Positions 26,680 to 36,822 are shown, counted from the stretch's first letter. The stretch is 64,000 nucleotides of DNA from Corticimicrobacter populi (GCF_003123725.1 NZ_QETA01000006.1:124001-188000); one strand, 5' to 3'. The notes: generated by a model from the letters alone, not told the origin. Program-made: numbers and translations.

Positions 26680-27332
26680 GCGGTTTCCGGATCGATCGTC
26701 TGGCTGGCCAATCGCATTACACGCCGGTCTGGCTGGCGATGCAGGACTACACCGAAATGCGCACGGCCGAATCGCCGGATCATATCTGGCTGGTGGAGCA
26801 TATGCCGGTCTACACACTGGGCCAGGCCGCCAGGCCGGAGCACTTGCTCAATGTCGGCGATATCCCGGTGGTGCAGACCGACCGGGGCGGGCAGGTGACC
26901 TATCATGGGCCAGGTCAGGCCGTGGCCTATTGCCTGATGGATCTGCGCCGTGCGCGCATCTTCGTCAAGGAATATGTGTTCAGGCTTGAGCAGGCCGTGA
27001 TCGACACGCTGGCCGGTTTTGGCGTGCGTGATGCGCGTCGCAAGCCGGGCGCGCCGGGGGTGTATGTCACGCACCAGGGCGATGAAGCCAAGATTGCCGC
27101 CCTGGGCCTGAAGATCCGCAATGGCTGCAGCTACCACGGTGCCGCCCTCAACGTCGATATGGACCTGCAGCCCTTTCTGGGGATCAACCCCTGTGGCTAT
27201 GCCGGTCTGCGTACCGTAGACCTGGCGACGCTGGGCGTGCATGTCGATTTCGAGCATGCCGGACAGGCACTTGCCGCGCAGATCGATCACCAGTTGGGAC
27301 ACCGTGCCACGGGACAGGGTTTCTCTCGATAG
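26676..27332 (+). CDS. lipB: Octanoyltransferase
   Basis: 218 residues beginning at GTG 26676, overlapping ybeD by 4 bases. The family motifs are [14 protein letters not shown], the substrate lysine region [19 protein letters not shown], and the acyl-accepting Cys in NPCGYAGL. LipB moves octanoyl from acyl carrier protein to the lipoyl domains of E2 subunits and GcvH. The E2 of the branched-chain complex encoded earlier in this window is a direct substrate candidate. A 135-bp gap without other features separates it from lipA. Confidence 0.96.
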   Translation: MSGFRIDRLAGQSHYTPVWLAMQDYTEMRTAESPDHIWLVEHMPVYTLGQAARPEHLLNVGDIPVVQTDRGGQVTYHGPGQAVAYCLMDLRRARIFVKEYVFRLEQAVIDTLAGFGVRDARRKPGAPGVYVTHQGDEAKIAALGLKIRNGCSYHGAALNVDMDLQPFLGINPCGYAGLRTVDLATLGVHVDFEHAGQALAAQIDHQLGHRATGQGFSR

Positions 27333-27467
27333 CGTGTCCAGGATGTCTTGGCTGGCGTTTTGTCGTGAGCAGGCCGCGCATTCCTGGCCTGCCATGCGTG
27401 AAAGGATGCGGGGCAGGGCACCTGCGGTTACACTGGCTTTTTGCACACGCTTTGCCCAGGATATCCC

Positions 27468-28499
27468 ATGACCACGGCTGCCGATCAGCAATCCTCTCCG
27501 ACAACGATCCAGACGACTGCGCCGGGTACGGCTGTTCCGGCACCCGCGCCGGCCGCCTACGATCCCACCCAGAAGCAGAAGTCGCAGGCCAAGACGGCAC
27601 GGATCCCGATCAAGATCGTGCCGGTCGAGCGGCTCAAGAAGCCCGAGTGGATCCGGGTCAAGGCGGCCTCGCAGGGGTCGCGGTTCTACGACATCAAGCG
27701 CATTCTGCGCGAGCACAATCTGCATACCGTGTGTGAAGAAGCATCCTGCCCCAATATCGGCGAATGCTTCGGCAAGGGTACGGCCACCTTCATGATCATG
27801 GGCGACAAGTGCACCCGTCGCTGCCCGTTCTGTGATGTCGGGCATGGTCGTCCGGACCCGCTGGATACGGCAGAGCCTGAGAACCTGGCACGTACCATTG
27901 CAGCGCTCAAGCTGTCGTATGTCGTGATCACGTCGGTTGATCGTGATGACCTGCGTGATGGTGGCGCAGGGCACTATGCCGACTGTATCCGGCTGATCCG
28001 CGAAATGTCGCCCAAGACCCGCATCGAGGTACTGGTGCCCGATTTCCGTGGCCGGCTTGAGCGTGCGCTGGAGATCCTCGATCTGGCACCGCCCGATGTC
28101 ATGAACCACAATCTCGAAACCGTGCCGCGTCTGTACAAGCAGTCGCGTCCGGGGGCCGATTACCTGCATTCCCTCAAGCTGCTGGCCGAGTACAAGAAGC
28201 TGCAGCCCAGCGTGCCGACCAAGTCCGGTCTGATGCTGGGCCTGGGCGAGACCGACGAGGAAATCCTCCAGGTGATGCGCGACATGCGCGAGTACAACGT
28301 CGACATGCTTACCATCGGCCAGTACCTGCAACCCTCCGAGCATCACCTGCCGGTACTGCGTTATGTGCATCCCGATACCTTTGCCATGTTCGAGCGCGAA
28401 GCCTACGACATGGGCTTCAGCCATGCTGCAGTAGGTGCCATGGTGCGTTCCTCGTACCACGCGGATCAGCAGGCCGAGGCGGCTGGCCTGGCCAACTGA
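27468..28499 (+). CDS. lipA: Lipoyl synthase
   Basis: 343 residues from the ATG at 27468, with AGGA about 6 bases upstream. It is a radical SAM enzyme with two [4Fe-4S] clusters: the auxiliary cluster cysteines in [12 protein letters not shown] and the radical SAM CxxxCxxC as CTRRCPFC, plus the conserved [14 protein letters not shown] near the C-terminus carrying the RSSY motif that binds the auxiliary cluster. It inserts two sulfurs into octanoyl groups placed by LipB. The N-terminal 35 residues are a low-complexity, Thr/Ala/Pro-rich extension. Confidence 0.97.
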   Translation: MTTAADQQSSPTTIQTTAPGTAVPAPAPAAYDPTQKQKSQAKTARIPIKIVPVERLKKPEWIRVKAASQGSRFYDIKRILREHNLHTVCEEASCPNIGECFGKGTATFMIMGDKCTRRCPFCDVGHGRPDPLDTAEPENLARTIAALKLSYVVITSVDRDDLRDGGAGHYADCIRLIREMSPKTRIEVLVPDFRGRLERALEILDLAPPDVMNHNLETVPRLYKQSRPGADYLHSLKLLAEYKKLQPSVPTKSGLMLGLGETDEEILQVMRDMREYNVDMLTIGQYLQPSEHHLPVLRYVHPDTFAMFEREAYDMGFSHAAVGAMVRSSYHADQQAEAAGLAN

Positions 28500-28501
28500 G
28501 C

Positions 28502-29548
28502 ATGACGCACAAGCTGTGGCTGGTCGTCGCCGGCTGCCTGTTGCTGGGTGTGCTGGCGGCGTGCGCGGGTCGGGGGCCGGCGCGGATGTTCGAGCGCACG
28601 GTTGAGGATCGCTTCAGCGGTGAACTGCAGGTTCTGTCGCTGCGCAAGCTCGGGTCTTCAGAGCCGCTGGCGCGCTGGAAGGGCGTCTACGGTCTGTATG
28701 TGCGCGACCGGGCCGATGGCGAGCCATTCATGGTGCGGCTGGCTCAGGACGACAGTGCCGAGAGCCTGGTGCCCAAGGTCGAGGCAGCACGGCGCGAGAA
28801 AAACGCATTCGTGCAGCAACAGCGCCAGGCCCTGGCCTCCCTGCGCGCAGCAGGCCTGCAAGGTGATTTCTTTTCCCTGAAGGCTGACTCGGTCTACGGC
28901 AAGCCGCGCTGGAATATCGCGTATTTTGCCGATATGGGTGCATTGCGCCATGACCAGCCGCTGTTCGGCGCAGCAATGGCCAGGGGGCTTGCGGGCGTGA
29001 TGCGTGCCGGCTTGCAACCGCCGCCACAGATCGACATCTATCCGGCTTCGGCGCGGGCGGACTATGTCGATCCGCTGGGCAAGGGCTATCACGGTCCGAT
29101 CGAACTTATCCGGGGTGCGCCACAGACCTACATGCAGAGTCAGGATGACGGTTCGACGGCACTCTGGTCTCTGGATACCCAAGCGATTGCAGCACCACAC
29201 ATCGTTTCCGAGCGCCAGCCTGCCCTGCGGACAGCCTGCTATGGCGCAATCGACGCCATGCGCGCACGCAATGCATTCTTCGTGCAGGATGGCTTCTACA
29301 TCGTACCGTCCGGCAATCTGTACCGGGATTACGGCATTCCTGAAAAACTGCGCGCCTCTGGTCTGCGTCAGGGGCATACCTCGTTCGGCTTGCTGGACCG
29401 GGTTGACGGCCATATGGTGTTGCGGGGGATCGTGACCCAGGATGCGCCAGGGCTGGACGATCCCTATGCCGTGGCGGCTGTGTATGAATACGAATATGCG
29501 TTCGCCACGGATACCTTGCAGGTGCGTCGGCTGACGCCTGCCGCCTGA
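28502..29548 (+). CDS. Hypothetical lipoprotein
   Basis: 348 residues starting 2 bases after the lipA stop. The signal peptide LWLVVAGCLLLGVLAACAG ends in a lipobox (LAAC), so the protein is likely a lipoprotein at the outer or inner membrane. The mature part is mixed alpha/beta with no repeats or motif I recognise; about residues 55-65 (WKGVYGLYVRDR) and 260-290 (FFVQDGFYIVPSGNLYRDYGIPEKL) look beta-rich. The position directly behind lipA is probably only transcriptional. No paralogue in the window. Confidence 0.75.
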   Translation: MTHKLWLVVAGCLLLGVLAACAGRGPARMFERTVEDRFSGELQVLSLRKLGSSEPLARWKGVYGLYVRDRADGEPFMVRLAQDDSAESLVPKVEAARREKNAFVQQQRQALASLRAAGLQGDFFSLKADSVYGKPRWNIAYFADMGALRHDQPLFGAAMARGLAGVMRAGLQPPPQIDIYPASARADYVDPLGKGYHGPIELIRGAPQTYMQSQDDGSTALWSLDTQAIAAPHIVSERQPALRTACYGAIDAMRARNAFFVQDGFYIVPSGNLYRDYGIPEKLRASGLRQGHTSFGLLDRVDGHMVLRGIVTQDAPGLDDPYAVAAVYEYEYAFATDTLQVRRLTPAA

Positions 29549-30451
29549 TCAGGGTTGCCGTTCCATCAGCAGGGCATAGGCCGCCGCTTCCAGTTCCCCG
29601 CAGGGCGACAGGTTCTGGCCCTGTTCGTTGCGGACTTCGAAAGTATGCTGTTCGCCGCCAGCGGCAGCGGCACCATCCAGGCTCAACAGCAGGGTGTAGA
29701 GCAGATCGGTACAGACCTGATCGAGCACTGCCAGTACCTGTCCGGCTTGTTCCCCGGACAGGTTCAGTGCACGCCATTGGGCTGCCGCCAGGCCAGAGCT
29801 GTCCTGCTTGAGCAGGCCAAGCAACTGAGCGGCTTTCTCGGTTTGCCAGCAACTGACCAGACGCTCGGCATCCATGGGGCCGTCTTCGTTCTGGTGTTCT
29901 GCATCCAGACCGCCGATCAGGTCGCGTTCTGCGAAGACACTGAGCCAAGGTGGCACCGGCGTGCCTTCATGGGCACGCAGTACGGCGGTTTGCCCCTGTC
30001 GTGCGCCTGCCAGATGAAATCCCTGGTCGATGAGTGCGCGGATGCGGGCATCGACCTCATGGGCCTGCAGATCGCTGGCAGCCAGGCATTCGACGCCACT
30101 GTATTCGACCAGCCGCCAGCGTAGTGGCCGCATGTCGGCCGCCCAGCGTTGCAGGCTGGCAGATTGTTCTGCCGCATCCGATTCCGGCAGGGGAAACAAG
30201 GCACGTATGCCGGGATGGTCGGCCAGTATGCTGGCCAGCATGACCCGGTCGTCCGTGGTCAGCCCCTGGCAGGTATGCCAACCCCTGAACTCCAGCGTGT
30301 AGTGTTCTGCTTCGGGCCAGGACAAATAGTCATTGAGGGCGTCCCAACTGCCATGCCATTCGCCACCCAGTGGTGCAATGAACGCTTGGTTGAATGTGCG
30401 CACCACGGTCGGGAAAGTGTGGGCATCGGTCAGGTCGATGATGATGTGCAT
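29549..30451 (-). CDS. Barstar-like domain protein with C-terminal extension
   Basis: 300 residues from the ATG at 30451. The first 90 residues (MHIIIDLTDAHTFPTVVRTFNQ, then WHGSWDALNDYLSW, EFRGWHTC, DRVMLASILADHP) follow the barstar pattern: an N-terminal beta strand, a helix, and the WDAL-x-DYL signature used by barnase inhibitors. The remaining 210 residues (helical, acidic) match nothing I recognise. The gene lies 14 bp downstream of a gene for a small secreted protein on the same strand, so they form an operon. A barnase-type toxin gene is not visible in the window. Function as an immunity protein is an inference. Confidence 0.6.
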   Translation of the reverse strand: MHIIIDLTDAHTFPTVVRTFNQAFIAPLGGEWHGSWDALNDYLSWPEAEHYTLEFRGWHTCQGLTTDDRVMLASILADHPGIRALFPLPESDAAEQSASLQRWAADMRPLRWRLVEYSGVECLAASDLQAHEVDARIRALIDQGFHLAGARQGQTAVLRAHEGTPVPPWLSVFAERDLIGGLDAEHQNEDGPMDAERLVSCWQTEKAAQLLGLLKQDSSGLAAAQWRALNLSGEQAGQVLAVLDQVCTDLLYTLLLSLDGAAAAGGEQHTFEVRNEQGQNLSPCGELEAAAYALLMERQP

Positions 30452-30465
30452 GGCAGAAAGGGTAT

Positions 30466-31014
30466 TCAGCGGTTGTCCAGGCCATTGGCCACACGCTCTG
30501 CGCGTATGGTGTCGGCGTTGTCCAGGATGTGCTGGCGCAACCCTTGCAGGCCGGTGCGGATTTCGGCCAATTGGGTGGCGTACTGGTCTTTGGGCGTCAG
30601 TGGATTGTCGTGGCGGGCATCCCAGTCCAGCGCCTGGTCTATGGCTGCGACCCAATGATCGATAGAGCCGCCGGCCCATTCATTGATCTGCTGTCCAAGG
30701 GTGGCATTGAGTGCATCCATGACGGCAGGCTCGCCATCGGCGGGCAGTTCCGGATGGGCCAGCAGATGGTAGCGAAAACGGAGCTGGCCGATATAGAACC
30801 AGACTGTGGCTTCATCCTTGTGGCCCTGTTCGAACAGCTTCTGGGCATGCATGTAGAGCGTGCTGGGATGGGTGGTGGCGAGCTGGGTCTGTACGGCAGG
30901 TGCAGTGGCGATCATGTTGGAGGAAGCGGCAAGTGCGGTGGTGCAGGGCAAAGCCAGGGTCAGGGCCAGGCTTGCGGCGGCCAGATGGAGGCGGAGATGA
31001 GAAGGCATGCGCAA
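30466..31014 (-). CDS. Secreted hypothetical protein
   Basis: 182 residues. A clear Sec signal peptide (LAAASLALTLALPCTTALAA) ends near residue 30. The mature part is helical: MHAQKLFEQGHKDEATVWFYIGQLRFRYHLLAHPELPADGEPAV, reminiscent of a short TPR-like helix pair, then NEWAGGSIDHWVAAIDQALDWDARHDNPLTP. I do not know the family's function. It is the first gene of a two-gene operon with the barstar-like gene, which suggests they work together or are co-inherited. Confidence 0.7.
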   Translation of the reverse strand: MRMPSHLRLHLAAASLALTLALPCTTALAASSNMIATAPAVQTQLATTHPSTLYMHAQKLFEQGHKDEATVWFYIGQLRFRYHLLAHPELPADGEPAVMDALNATLGQQINEWAGGSIDHWVAAIDQALDWDARHDNPLTPKDQYATQLAEIRTGLQGLRQHILDNADTIRAERVANGLDNR

Positions 31015-31120
31015 TGACAGGATGGGCTATGGAAGCAACGCATCATTTTATGGCACTGCAAACCCGTGGCAGGCGAGTTGCCTGGCATCCCGGGCATGTG
31101 TGATGGTCGCGACTTCTCGC

Positions 31121-31828
31121 TCAGGCGACGGTTCTGGAAAGGTATGCGCAGGTGGCCTGACGTGCGCCGGTGGCATCCTGTTCCTGGATGGCGGCGATGA
31201 TCGTGGCATATTCCTGGCGAATCCAGTTGCGCTGTGCTGCGGCTGCGTGGCTGTCGGCAGGGAGTCGGTGCTCGGGGCTGGCGGTATAGCCCAACGTGGC
31301 AAGGTGCTGTGACAGGTAGTGGCTGCGGGCGGTATCGGCAAGGGCGTGGAAAAAGGCTCTGGCTGCCTGCTGGATCTCCGTCTGTGGATCCAGTTCGCTG
31401 TCGGCGGGTGCCAGGCTGAGCTGTGAAGCGGCATGGCGCAGCCGGGCCAGGTCTGCCGATGTGCGTCGCAGCGCCGCCAGGGCTGCACTTTCGCTGGCCA
31501 GGGCGCGAAACAGTTCAAGGCGTGCGGCGCTGTCTTCAATCTTGCTGTCCGGGCTGGCCTCTTGCGGGCAGGTGGACACGGGGGATGGCAGAACGAAGGT
31601 TCCCACGCCCTGTCGGGTTTCGACCCGTCCCTGTGCCTGCAGTCGTGAAATGGCTTCACGCACCACAGTCCGGCTGACGCCCAGTTGGCGGATGAGTTCG
31701 GCTTCGGAGGGCAGCTTGTCTCCTGTCTGCCAGATGCCTTGCTGGATGGGATGCATCAGCGCTGCCACGGCTTCTTCGGCCAGCGTCCGATTCTTGCGGC
31801 GCAGCGGTTGGGCGGAGAAGGCGGGCAT
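31121..31828 (-). CDS. GntR-family transcriptional regulator, FadR/FCD subfamily
   Basis: 235 residues. The N-terminal winged helix (LAEEAVAALMHPIQQGIWQTGDKLPSEAELIRQLGVSRTVVREAISRLQAQGRVETRQGVGTFV) is typical GntR, and the helical C-terminal half (RLELFRALASESAALAALRRT..., then residues to the end) is an FCD-type ligand domain. FCD members bind small carboxylates such as lactate, pyruvate or sugar acids. The gene lies just downstream of the dctD end on the same strand; whether it regulates dicarboxylate uptake or a distant target is unknown. AT-rich DNA with an imperfect inverted repeat precedes it. Confidence 0.88.
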   Translation of the reverse strand: MPAFSAQPLRRKNRTLAEEAVAALMHPIQQGIWQTGDKLPSEAELIRQLGVSRTVVREAISRLQAQGRVETRQGVGTFVLPSPVSTCPQEASPDSKIEDSAARLELFRALASESAALAALRRTSADLARLRHAASQLSLAPADSELDPQTEIQQAARAFFHALADTARSHYLSQHLATLGYTASPEHRLPADSHAAAAQRNWIRQEYATIIAAIQEQDATGARQATCAYLSRTVA

Positions 31829-31860
31829 GGCGTTGAGGGATGAATCCGTATTATGTGATG

Positions 31861-31895
31861 TTATCCGCCATATTATGCCTTTTTTATGGCGATAA
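31861..31895. promoter_or_regulatory. AT-rich imperfect inverted repeat upstream of the GntR gene
   Basis: ttatccgccat (31861-31871) and atggcgataa (31886-31895) form an inverted repeat with one unpaired base, inside the AT-rich interval between the GntR start and the dctD stop. It could be an operator for the GntR protein or a weak stem at the end of dctD; there is no T tract on the dctD transcript. Confidence 0.35.
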
Positions 31896-31927
31896 ACGGT
31901 GTCATATGTGGTTTTGCCATAGGTTGA

Positions 31928-33289
31928 TCAGGTGTCGATATCGGCATCCTGGGCAAAGTCGCTGCGGCTGATGCCATGGCGCTGCAGTTTGTCGTAGAAA
32001 GTTTTGCGTGGCAGGCCCAGTTCGGCCAGGGTGGCCCGGATATCGCCCCGGTGCGCAGCCAGTGCGCTGCGGATCTGTTGTGCTTCGTAGCGCTCCATGC
32101 GTTCGGGCAGGCTCAGTCCGGTACTGGCGCTGTATTGCGTCAGTCCGGGGTCGGACACGCCTAGCACATGGCGCTCGGCATAATGCGCCAGCTCACGGAC
32201 GTTGCCTGGCCAGGTGTGGCTGTCGAGCCAGGCCAGCGTGCGGCTGTCGGCCGGTGGTTGCGGGCGGTTGAAGCGGCGCGCCGCCTGTGCGCAGAAATGG
32301 GCAAACAGCAGTGGAATGTCCTCGCGCCGTTCGCGCAGGGGCGGCAGGCGCAGCGTGATCACGTTCAGGCGATAGTAGAGGTCGGCCCGGAACTGTTTCT
32401 GATTGTCGGGCTGGCCCAGATCGACCTTGGTGGCTGCCACCACGCGCAGATTGACAGGGCGTTCTTCGTTGGTGCCCAGCGGGGTGACGCTGCGCGTTTC
32501 CAGTACGCGCAGCAGGCGGATCTGGGCAGCCAGCGGCATGCTTTCTATTTCATCCAGGAACAGGGTGCCGTGGTCGGCATATTCGATCCGGCCCATGCGT
32601 TTGCGCTGCGCGCCGGTGAAGGCACCGGCTTCGTGACCGAACAGTTCGCTCTCGATGATGTTTTCGGGCAGGGCTCCGCAGTTGATCGCGACCAGCCGAT
32701 GCGAGGCGCGCCGGCTCCAGTGATGCAACAGCGAGGCAACGACCTCCTTGCCAGTGCCGGTTTCGCCTTCGACCAGGACGTCGGCATCGGCATCGGCGAT
32801 ATGGCGCAAGGTATTGCGCAGTCGCTGCATGGCAGGCGACTCGCCCAGCATCAGGGGCTCATTGTCGTTCTGGTGCAGCGCCTGTTGCAGGCTGCGGTTT
32901 TGCAGGGTCAACAGGCGCTGGGTGGCGGCATGGCGTGTCGAGGTCAGCAGGCGTTCGGTCGGGTAGGGTTTGGCCAGGAAGTCGAAGGCACCTTCCTGCA
33001 TGGCCTGGACCGCCATGTCGATATCGCCGTGACCGGTGATCAGGATGACAGGCTGTCCTGCGTCGCGGGCACGCAGGGCGCGGAACAGGGCCAGTCCATC
33101 CATGCCCGGCATACGGATATCGCTGATGATGACGCCTGGGTAGTCGGCGGGTAACTGCGCCAGTGCATCCTGGGCGCTGGCGAACAGGTCGACGGTGATG
33201 CCGGCCAGGTCCAGGCTTTGTGCTGCAGCGGCCCGCAGGTCGGGATCGTCGTCGATGAAGGCGGCACGCAGGGCAGTGGCGGAGGTCAT
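31928..33289 (-). CDS. dctD: C4-dicarboxylate response regulator, sigma-54 activator
   Basis: 453 residues from the ATG at 33289, which overlaps the dctB stop by 4 bases (ATGA). Domains: receiver (about 5-120; phospho-acceptor Asp in [13 protein letters not shown], switch Lys in DFLAKP), AAA+ sigma-54 interaction domain (Walker [18 protein letters not shown] loop that contacts sigma-54, Walker [10 protein letters not shown]), and a Fis-type helix-turn-helix ([27 protein letters not shown]). Phosphorylated by DctB, it activates the sigma-54 promoter of dctA, which is visible in the divergent region. Confidence 0.94.
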   Translation of the reverse strand: MTSATALRAAFIDDDPDLRAAAAQSLDLAGITVDLFASAQDALAQLPADYPGVIISDIRMPGMDGLALFRALRARDAGQPVILITGHGDIDMAVQAMQEGAFDFLAKPYPTERLLTSTRHAATQRLLTLQNRSLQQALHQNDNEPLMLGESPAMQRLRNTLRHIADADADVLVEGETGTGKEVVASLLHHWSRRASHRLVAINCGALPENIIESELFGHEAGAFTGAQRKRMGRIEYADHGTLFLDEIESMPLAAQIRLLRVLETRSVTPLGTNEERPVNLRVVAATKVDLGQPDNQKQFRADLYYRLNVITLRLPPLRERREDIPLLFAHFCAQAARRFNRPQPPADSRTLAWLDSHTWPGNVRELAHYAERHVLGVSDPGLTQYSASTGLSLPERMERYEAQQIRSALAAHRGDIRATLAELGLPRKTFYDKLQRHGISRSDFAQDADIDT

Positions 33290-35127
33290 GCGGTGTATTC
33301 CGGCAGGGTGATGAGGAAACAGGCACCCGGCTGGCCGGGGGTGGAGGGTTCGAGTACCAGTGTGCCGCCCAGTGCCTGGATGATGTCGCGCGAGATGAGC
33401 AACCCAAGTCCCAGGCCATCGCTGCGGCTGGAGGTGAAGGGCGTGAAGAGCTTGCGACCGATGTCTGCATCCAGGCCCGGGCCGTTGTCGCGGATGCGGA
33501 TCCGGACCTGACCATCGGCCTGGCTCGCCGCTATGGTGATGCATCCACCCGTGGCCGGGCCGAGTGCATCGAGGGCATTGCGCAGCAGGTTGATAAAGAC
33601 CTGCTCCAGCCTGACCTGCGCGGCGCGGACCTGCAGCGGTGCCAGGGTATCGTCGATGTCGACGGTCACGCCCTGGCGGCGGGCGCGTGGCTCAAGCAGC
33701 AGCATGGCATTGTCGAGCGCGGCACGGATCGAGACCGGGCCGGGTTCGTCCCCGGCTTTGCGGGCGTAATGTCGCAATTGGCCGGTAATCAGGCCGATGC
33801 GATGGGTCAGGTCGGTGATGATGGTCAGGTTGCGGGCGGCCGCCTCGGTATCCGTCCGCTCCAGATAGACTCGGGCATTGTCGGCATAGGTCTGGATGGC
33901 GGCGACGGGCTGGTTGATTTCGTGGGCCACGCCGGCCGAAATCTGGCCCAGGAAGGCCAGTTTGTCGGCCTGCTCCAGTTGTTCGCGCAGATCGCGGGCC
34001 CGCGCCCGCGATTGTTCCAGAGCCTGCATTTTTTCTTCCAGGCGCTGGTTGGCGGCATGCCATTGCCGGGTGCGAGCTTCGACGGCCTGTTCCAGCTCCG
34101 TCTGTGAGGCAGCCTGCAGCGCCTCGCGCTCCAGTCTCTGGTGCCGGCGTACCAGCCAGAGAGCAGCCAGTGCCAGCAGGCTGGCGGTGGCCAGCAGGGC
34201 GGTCAGGCGCGAGGTCTGTGCGCTGGCAGCCAGCATGGCGCGGGTCGGCGACAGCACATGCAGGGTCCAGGTGCTGTCGGGGATGGCCTGGCTGATCTGG
34301 CGATAGCTTTCCCGGGTACCGCTGCGCAGGACCGGCAGATTGGCCTGCATACCCGGCACCAGTGGCAGGGGTGTCAGGCTGGCCGTGCCGAACTGCAGGT
34401 CGGCATGCAGGCTATCTGCCAGGGCGGGCGGCAGGGTGCCCAATGTACGGAAATGCCAGTCGGGGTCGCTGCTCAGGATGATGACGCCATGCTCGTCGGT
34501 GACGAAAAGAATGTCACCGGCGTGCTGCCAGGCCTGTTCCAGCCAGCCGAAATCGAGCTTGATGGCGATGACGCCATTCTCGCGTGTTGGATCGGTATCG
34601 ACCCGACGCGAAAAATACAGGCCGGGTCGGCCGCTGGAGGTACCCAGCGCAAAATATTCGCTTTGCCCTTCTCGCAGCGCATTGGCGAAGTAGGGGCGAA
34701 ACATATAATTCTTGCCCACGAAACTGTCGCGGTCCTGCCAGTTGCTGGATGCCAGGGTGTCGCCCTGGTGGTCTATCAGGTAGATCACGCTGGCACCCGT
34801 ACCCTGGGCCAGGCGCTCCAGCTTGAGGTTGAGCGCAGCCAGCGCTGCGGGGTTGCGTTGCGTGAGCGCCTGCTGCAGGGCCGTATCCTGCGCCAGGATA
34901 AAGGGCAGGGCATCGAACTTGTTGCGGATATTGTCGATCAGGCGGGCATTGGCCGAGGCCAGGCTGTCCAGCCGTACGGATTGTGCCTGGTAGGCCTGGT
35001 TGTCGCCCAGACGTCCCGAGAACATGGCGGCCAGTACCAGCAGGACAAGGCCAATGGCACCGAACAGCCACCAGTCATGCCGTATGCGCTGGTCGAGAGG
35101 CCGGGGCCGTGCCGGAATATCTGGCAT
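33286..35127 (-). CDS. dctB: C4-dicarboxylate sensor histidine kinase
   Basis: 613 residues from the ATG at 35127. Two transmembrane helices (about residues 20-40 and 320-340) bracket a periplasmic double-PAS sensing domain (around [26 protein letters not shown] and [19 protein letters not shown], characteristic of DctB). A coiled coil leads to the dimerisation domain with the phospho-His in [20 protein letters not shown] and the ATPase domain ([30 protein letters not shown]). It senses succinate, malate or fumarate together with DctA. Divergent from dctA, coupled to dctD. Confidence 0.94.
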   Translation of the reverse strand: MPDIPARPRPLDQRIRHDWWLFGAIGLVLLVLAAMFSGRLGDNQAYQAQSVRLDSLASANARLIDNIRNKFDALPFILAQDTALQQALTQRNPAALAALNLKLERLAQGTGASVIYLIDHQGDTLASSNWQDRDSFVGKNYMFRPYFANALREGQSEYFALGTSSGRPGLYFSRRVDTDPTRENGVIAIKLDFGWLEQAWQHAGDILFVTDEHGVIILSSDPDWHFRTLGTLPPALADSLHADLQFGTASLTPLPLVPGMQANLPVLRSGTRESYRQISQAIPDSTWTLHVLSPTRAMLAASAQTSRLTALLATASLLALAALWLVRRHQRLEREALQAASQTELEQAVEARTRQWHAANQRLEEKMQALEQSRARARDLREQLEQADKLAFLGQISAGVAHEINQPVAAIQTYADNARVYLERTDTEAAARNLTIITDLTHRIGLITGQLRHYARKAGDEPGPVSIRAALDNAMLLLEPRARRQGVTVDIDDTLAPLQVRAAQVRLEQVFINLLRNALDALGPATGGCITIAASQADGQVRIRIRDNGPGLDADIGRKLFTPFTSSRSDGLGLGLLISRDIIQALGGTLVLEPSTPGQPGACFLITLPEYTA

Positions 35128-35130
35128 GTC

Positions 35131-35148
35131 TGTGTGAAAATCCGCGTG
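35131..35148. promoter_or_regulatory. Second, imperfect DctD-type site overlapping the dctB leader
   Basis: The 18-mer tgtgtgaaaatccgcgtg matches the inverted orientation of the upstream palindrome at 14 of 18 positions. It begins 4 bases before the dctB start codon, so it overlaps the dctB ribosome binding region. Confidence 0.45.
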
Positions 35149-35161
35149 ATGTACTGAGTGG

Positions 35162-35181
35162 TTGTGCGGATTTTCGCACAA
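35162..35181. promoter_or_regulatory. Perfect DctD-type upstream activator palindrome
   Basis: Arms ttgtgcg and cgcacaa flank gattttt-like centre gatttt. The TGTGCG/CGCACA half-sites are those described for DctD upstream activating sequences in rhizobia. It lies about 95 bp upstream of the sigma-54 promoter, a normal enhancer distance. Confidence 0.7.
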
Positions 35182-35275
35182 TCCTGGTCGCCTGGTCGCT
35201 ATGCCCGCTTGTGGTGCCGTCCGCGAAGGCGCGCTGCGCCGTCTCGGTGCATTTGATCCGGTGTGGTGCATGAGT

Positions 35276-35291
35276 TGGCATGAAATTTGCT
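35276..35291 (+). promoter_or_regulatory. Sigma-54 (-24/-12) promoter of dctA
   Basis: tggcatgaaatttgct matches the TGGCAY-R-N4-TTGCW consensus, with exactly 12 bp from the GG to the GC element. The dctA start codon follows 61 bases downstream. Confidence 0.85.
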
Positions 35292-35352
35292 TTTGCCCCT
35301 CCAACTGTCCGAAACATACGGACCCGTTTCAAGGTATCAGGAGACATAAAAG

Positions 35353-36738
35353 ATGGTCGACCTCTCTCAGGGCGAAGGCATTGTCGTGCGCCCGACCGCT
35401 CCCCGCAAAATCCGCCTCTACCAGGTCCTGTATGTACAGGTGATCGTGGCGATCACCATCGGCATCCTGCTGGGCCACTTCTATCCCGACGTCGGCGAAA
35501 GCATGAAGCCGCTGGGCGATGCCTTCATCAAGCTGGTCAAGATGATCATCGCACCGGTGATTTTCCTGACGGTCACGACCGGTATTGCGGCCATGAGCGA
35601 TCTGCAGAAGGTGGGCCGCGTGGTCGGCAAGGCCATGCTGTATTTCCTGACTTTCTCGACGCTGGCGCTGATCATTGGCCTGATTGTCAGCAATGTGGTG
35701 CATCCCGGTCACGGCATGAACATCGACCCGGCCTCGCTCGACAGCGGTGCCGTGCAGACCTATGTGCAGAAGGCGCATGACAGCACCATCACCGCCTTCC
35801 TGATGAACATCATTCCGGCCACGCTGGTCAGCCCCTTTACTGGCGGCGACATCCTGCAGGTGCTGTTTGTGGCCGTGCTGTTCGGTATCTCGCTGGCTGC
35901 CGTGGGTGACTATGGCAAGCCGGTGCTCAATTTCTTCCAGGCGCTGATGTTCCCGGTCTTCAAGCTGGTGGCCATTCTGATGAAGGCTGCGCCCATCGGT
36001 GCCTTTGGTGCGATGGCATTCACCATCGGCAAGTACGGGATCGAGTCGGTCTCGAGTCTGGCGCTGCTGGTGGTGACCTTCTACCTGACCTCGGTCTTTT
36101 TTGTGGTGGTGGTACTGGGTGCCGTGGCCCGCTACAACGGGTTCTCGATCCTCAAGCTGATCCGCTACATCCGCGAAGAGCTTCTGCTGGTGCTGGGTAC
36201 CAGCTCGTCAGAGGCTGCGCTGCCCACGCTGATGCAGAAGCTGCAGCGCGCCGGCTGTGCCAAGTCGGTGGTCGGGCTGGTGGTGCCGACCGGGTACTCG
36301 TTCAACCTGGATGGCACCAACATCTACATGACGATGGCGGCGCTGTTCATCGCCCAGGCCTGCAATATCGATCTGTCGCTGCAGCAGCAGATTCTGTTGC
36401 TGCTGGTCGCCATGCTCAGCTCCAAGGGGGCCGCAGGCGTGACTGGTGCCGGTTTCATCACCCTGGCGGCCACGCTGTCGGTGGTGCCTGACGTGCCCGT
36501 GGCCGGCATGGCCCTGATTCTCGGCATCGACCGCTTCATGTCCGAGTGTCGCGCCCTGACCAACCTGACGGGCAATGCCGTGGCTGCCATCGTGGTGGCG
36601 CGCTGGGAAGGCGAGCTGGACAAGTCGCAACTGACGGCGGTGCTTAATGGTGAACCCGGCCATGACAAGGATCCGGTGGATCACCTGACCGAACCGCTGG
36701 TTGCCGGCACCACGCCGAGTACGCACCCGGCTGTATAA
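35353..36738 (+). CDS. dctA: C4-dicarboxylate/proton symporter
   Basis: 461 residues, GGAGA ribosome binding site upstream. It is a DAACS-family (glutamate-transporter fold) symporter: hydrophobic helices throughout, the serine-rich reentrant loop [17 protein letters not shown] (HP1), [16 protein letters not shown] (TM7 NMDGT-like), and [21 protein letters not shown] (HP2), then [19 protein letters not shown] (TM8, substrate Arg). DctA imports succinate, fumarate and malate across the inner membrane. Its promoter and activator are all visible here. Confidence 0.96.
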   Translation: MVDLSQGEGIVVRPTAPRKIRLYQVLYVQVIVAITIGILLGHFYPDVGESMKPLGDAFIKLVKMIIAPVIFLTVTTGIAAMSDLQKVGRVVGKAMLYFLTFSTLALIIGLIVSNVVHPGHGMNIDPASLDSGAVQTYVQKAHDSTITAFLMNIIPATLVSPFTGGDILQVLFVAVLFGISLAAVGDYGKPVLNFFQALMFPVFKLVAILMKAAPIGAFGAMAFTIGKYGIESVSSLALLVVTFYLTSVFFVVVVLGAVARYNGFSILKLIRYIREELLLVLGTSSSEAALPTLMQKLQRAGCAKSVVGLVVPTGYSFNLDGTNIYMTMAALFIAQACNIDLSLQQQILLLLVAMLSSKGAAGVTGAGFITLAATLSVVPDVPVAGMALILGIDRFMSECRALTNLTGNAVAAIVVARWEGELDKSQLTAVLNGEPGHDKDPVDHLTEPLVAGTTPSTHPAV

Positions 36739-36741
36739 AGG

Positions 36742-36755
36742 TTGATAAATATTAA
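36742..36755. promoter_or_regulatory. Weaker FNR-like half-palindrome upstream of ubiU
   Basis: TTGATAAATATTAA matches the TTGAT-N4-ATCAA FNR consensus with one mismatch. Its centre is 81 bp upstream of the better site at 36823. Confidence 0.4.
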
Positions 36756-36822
36756 CGACGGATTGTGTTTTTATCCGGAGTTGATTGAAGAAGGCGGTGG
36801 GATCGCCGCTTTAGAAATGAGG

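Noticed and set aside
27333-27467. Gap between lipB and lipA
   Set aside because: Searched for a small gene, promoter or terminator; nothing convincing seen on either strand.
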